A stretch of 5,692 nucleotides of DNA from Gemmatimonadota bacterium (GTDB lineage: Bacteria; Gemmatimonadota; Gemmatimonadetes; Gemmatimonadales; GWC2-71-9). Below the pieces are notes generated by a model, which was not told the origin of the DNA, searched no databases, and worked only from the letters and a program-made list of their open reading frames with translations. Of this stretch, positions 5,090 to 5,692 are shown piece by piece. A program made the translations under genes and the position numbers. Positions within the stretch are counted from its first letter, which is position 1. The number at the start of each line of letters is the position of its first letter. Location of the stretch: assembly GCA_003221075.1 (NCBI GenBank), contig QHUF01000095.1, positions 1 through 5,692 on the forward strand, in the 5' to 3' direction.

Positions 5090-5692
5090 GGTCCGCCTCC
5101 GGTGAATCGTAGCCCGTCTCGGACGATCTTGATCTGGTTGGGATCTCCACCCGCTAACAGCACGCAAGCGATCACGCCCGGCTTCCGCGGCTGCGGTGAT
5201 GGAATACAGCGCTCGTTTGTCGTGACGCCGCGGCTGTCCTGGGAGAAGAGACGGTACTCTCGCCGCTGCCCCTCCCAGTACACGCTGTCTCTGTAGATCG
5301 GCTCGTCCTCTGCGCGACCTGAAGGCATAATCTCCGTGAAGAAGCGCCGGAAGCCTTCCTGGGTGCCGTCGAACCCCTTGTACACGATTACCGTCACACT
5401 GAAGAAGGAATCGTCAGGAACGCGAAACGCCCATGCGAACAGATCATGACGTCCCAGCGTCTCGCGCACGGCCTCCTGCGTTTCCGCGTCGGGCACAAAG
5501 CGCGGACTGGGTAGCGGTACAACGAAGCCGAAGGATGGATGTCGCAGCACGCTCTTGTCGAGCAGTAAACCGGCACGCTCCGCATCGGTAAGCGCGGCCG
5601 TCTCGCGATGTGCTTGCTGCGCCGCGGTCGACGTAACCACGGCGCACACCAAGCCGCAAATGACGACTCCCGGCCGGTGGATCAGTGGGGCC
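5086..5692 (-). CDS. Putative exported protein of unknown function, 5' end beyond the window
   Basis: I do not recognise this family. The frame is open from the right edge to the stop at 5086, about 201 codons. Near the edge it encodes a hydrophobic run, VVICGLVCAVVTSTAA, preceded by His-Arg and followed by QQAHRE. That is a good signal-peptide core with cleavage expected after the Ala-Ala, so the true start is probably just outside the window. A TTG at 5652 or GTG at 5649 would start inside the hydrophobic core and is less likely. The mature part is about 170 residues, mixed alpha/beta in appearance, with a segment SVTVIVYKGFDGTQEGFRRFFTEI whose first 20 residues alternate strand and helix character, and two Cys (in ERCIPS and IACVLL) that could pair if exported. 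It overlaps the deacetylase gene as ATGA, so the two are co-translated; a shared role in surface polysaccharide handling is only inference. Confidence 0.7.
   Translation of the reverse strand, partial: APLIHRPGVVICGLVCAVVTSTAAQQAHRETAALTDAERAGLLLDKSVLRHPSFGFVVPLPSPRFVPDAETQEAVRETLGRHDLFAWAFRVPDDSFFSVTVIVYKGFDGTQEGFRRFFTEIMPSGRAEDEPIYRDSVYWEGQRREYRLFSQDSRGVTTNERCIPSPQPRKPGVIACVLLAGGDPNQIKIVRDGLRFTGGGP
5096..5100 (-). promoter_or_regulatory. Ribosome binding site of the deacetylase gene
   Basis: GGAGG on the minus strand, 6 nt before ATG 5089. It lies within the last codons of the upstream gene (TGGGP) and is the clearest Shine-Dalgarno sequence in the window. It fixes the deacetylase start. 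Confidence 0.8.

Noticed and set aside
5089..5167. Upstream extension of the deacetylase to a start at 5167
   Set aside because: It adds 26 Arg-rich residues over the upstream gene; ATG 5089 has GGAGG at 6 nt and an ATGA overlap.

Overview
This 5.7-kb, GC-rich chromosomal window encodes seven proteins almost without spacing. It suggests a rod-shaped, Gram-negative-type soil or environmental bacterium. Gemmatimonadota is my best guess, from the high GC, the look of the MreB/MreC proteins and the heptamer repeats, but this is inference and needs a database search.

Left part (1-2684, minus strand): the cell-elongation operon, in transcription order mreB, mreC, mreD and the start of the penicillin-binding protein 2 gene (mrdA), which runs off the left edge. 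The spacing is very tight: a 4-bp gap, then an ATGA overlap, then a GTGA overlap. MreB filaments, the membrane proteins MreC and MreD, and the transpeptidase PBP2 form the elongasome (Rod complex) that inserts lateral-wall peptidoglycan. A perfect 10-bp-arm hairpin lies inside mreD.

Middle (2685-4238, plus strand): a short divergent promoter region, then a two-gene operon. It encodes a small 2[4Fe-4S] ferredoxin and a FAD-dependent reductase of the geranylgeranyl reductase family, overlapping by 8 bp. The pair most likely delivers electrons for saturating double bonds in an isoprenoid chain (quinone tail, polyprenyl carrier or membrane isoprenoid). The substrate cannot be read from the sequence.

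Right part (4235-5692, minus strand): a putative exported protein of unknown function, open at the right edge, is coupled by ATGA to a NodB-type polysaccharide deacetylase. The deacetylase runs convergently into the reductase gene; their stop codons share one CTAG.

The most unusual feature is repeat DNA inside or at the ends of the genes outside the mre operon. A run of 7-bp units (consensus about NAGSCCC) forms the 3' end of the ferredoxin gene. Related units form a 70-bp imperfect inverted repeat at the convergent gene ends, supplying the reductase stop codon and about 23 C-terminal residues of the deacetylase. A perfect 28-bp palindrome sits in frame in the deacetylase, just before its first catalytic motif. 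This looks like small repeat elements colonising coding sequence. No tRNA, rRNA, CRISPR array, transposase gene or gene-free stretch over 300 bp was seen.
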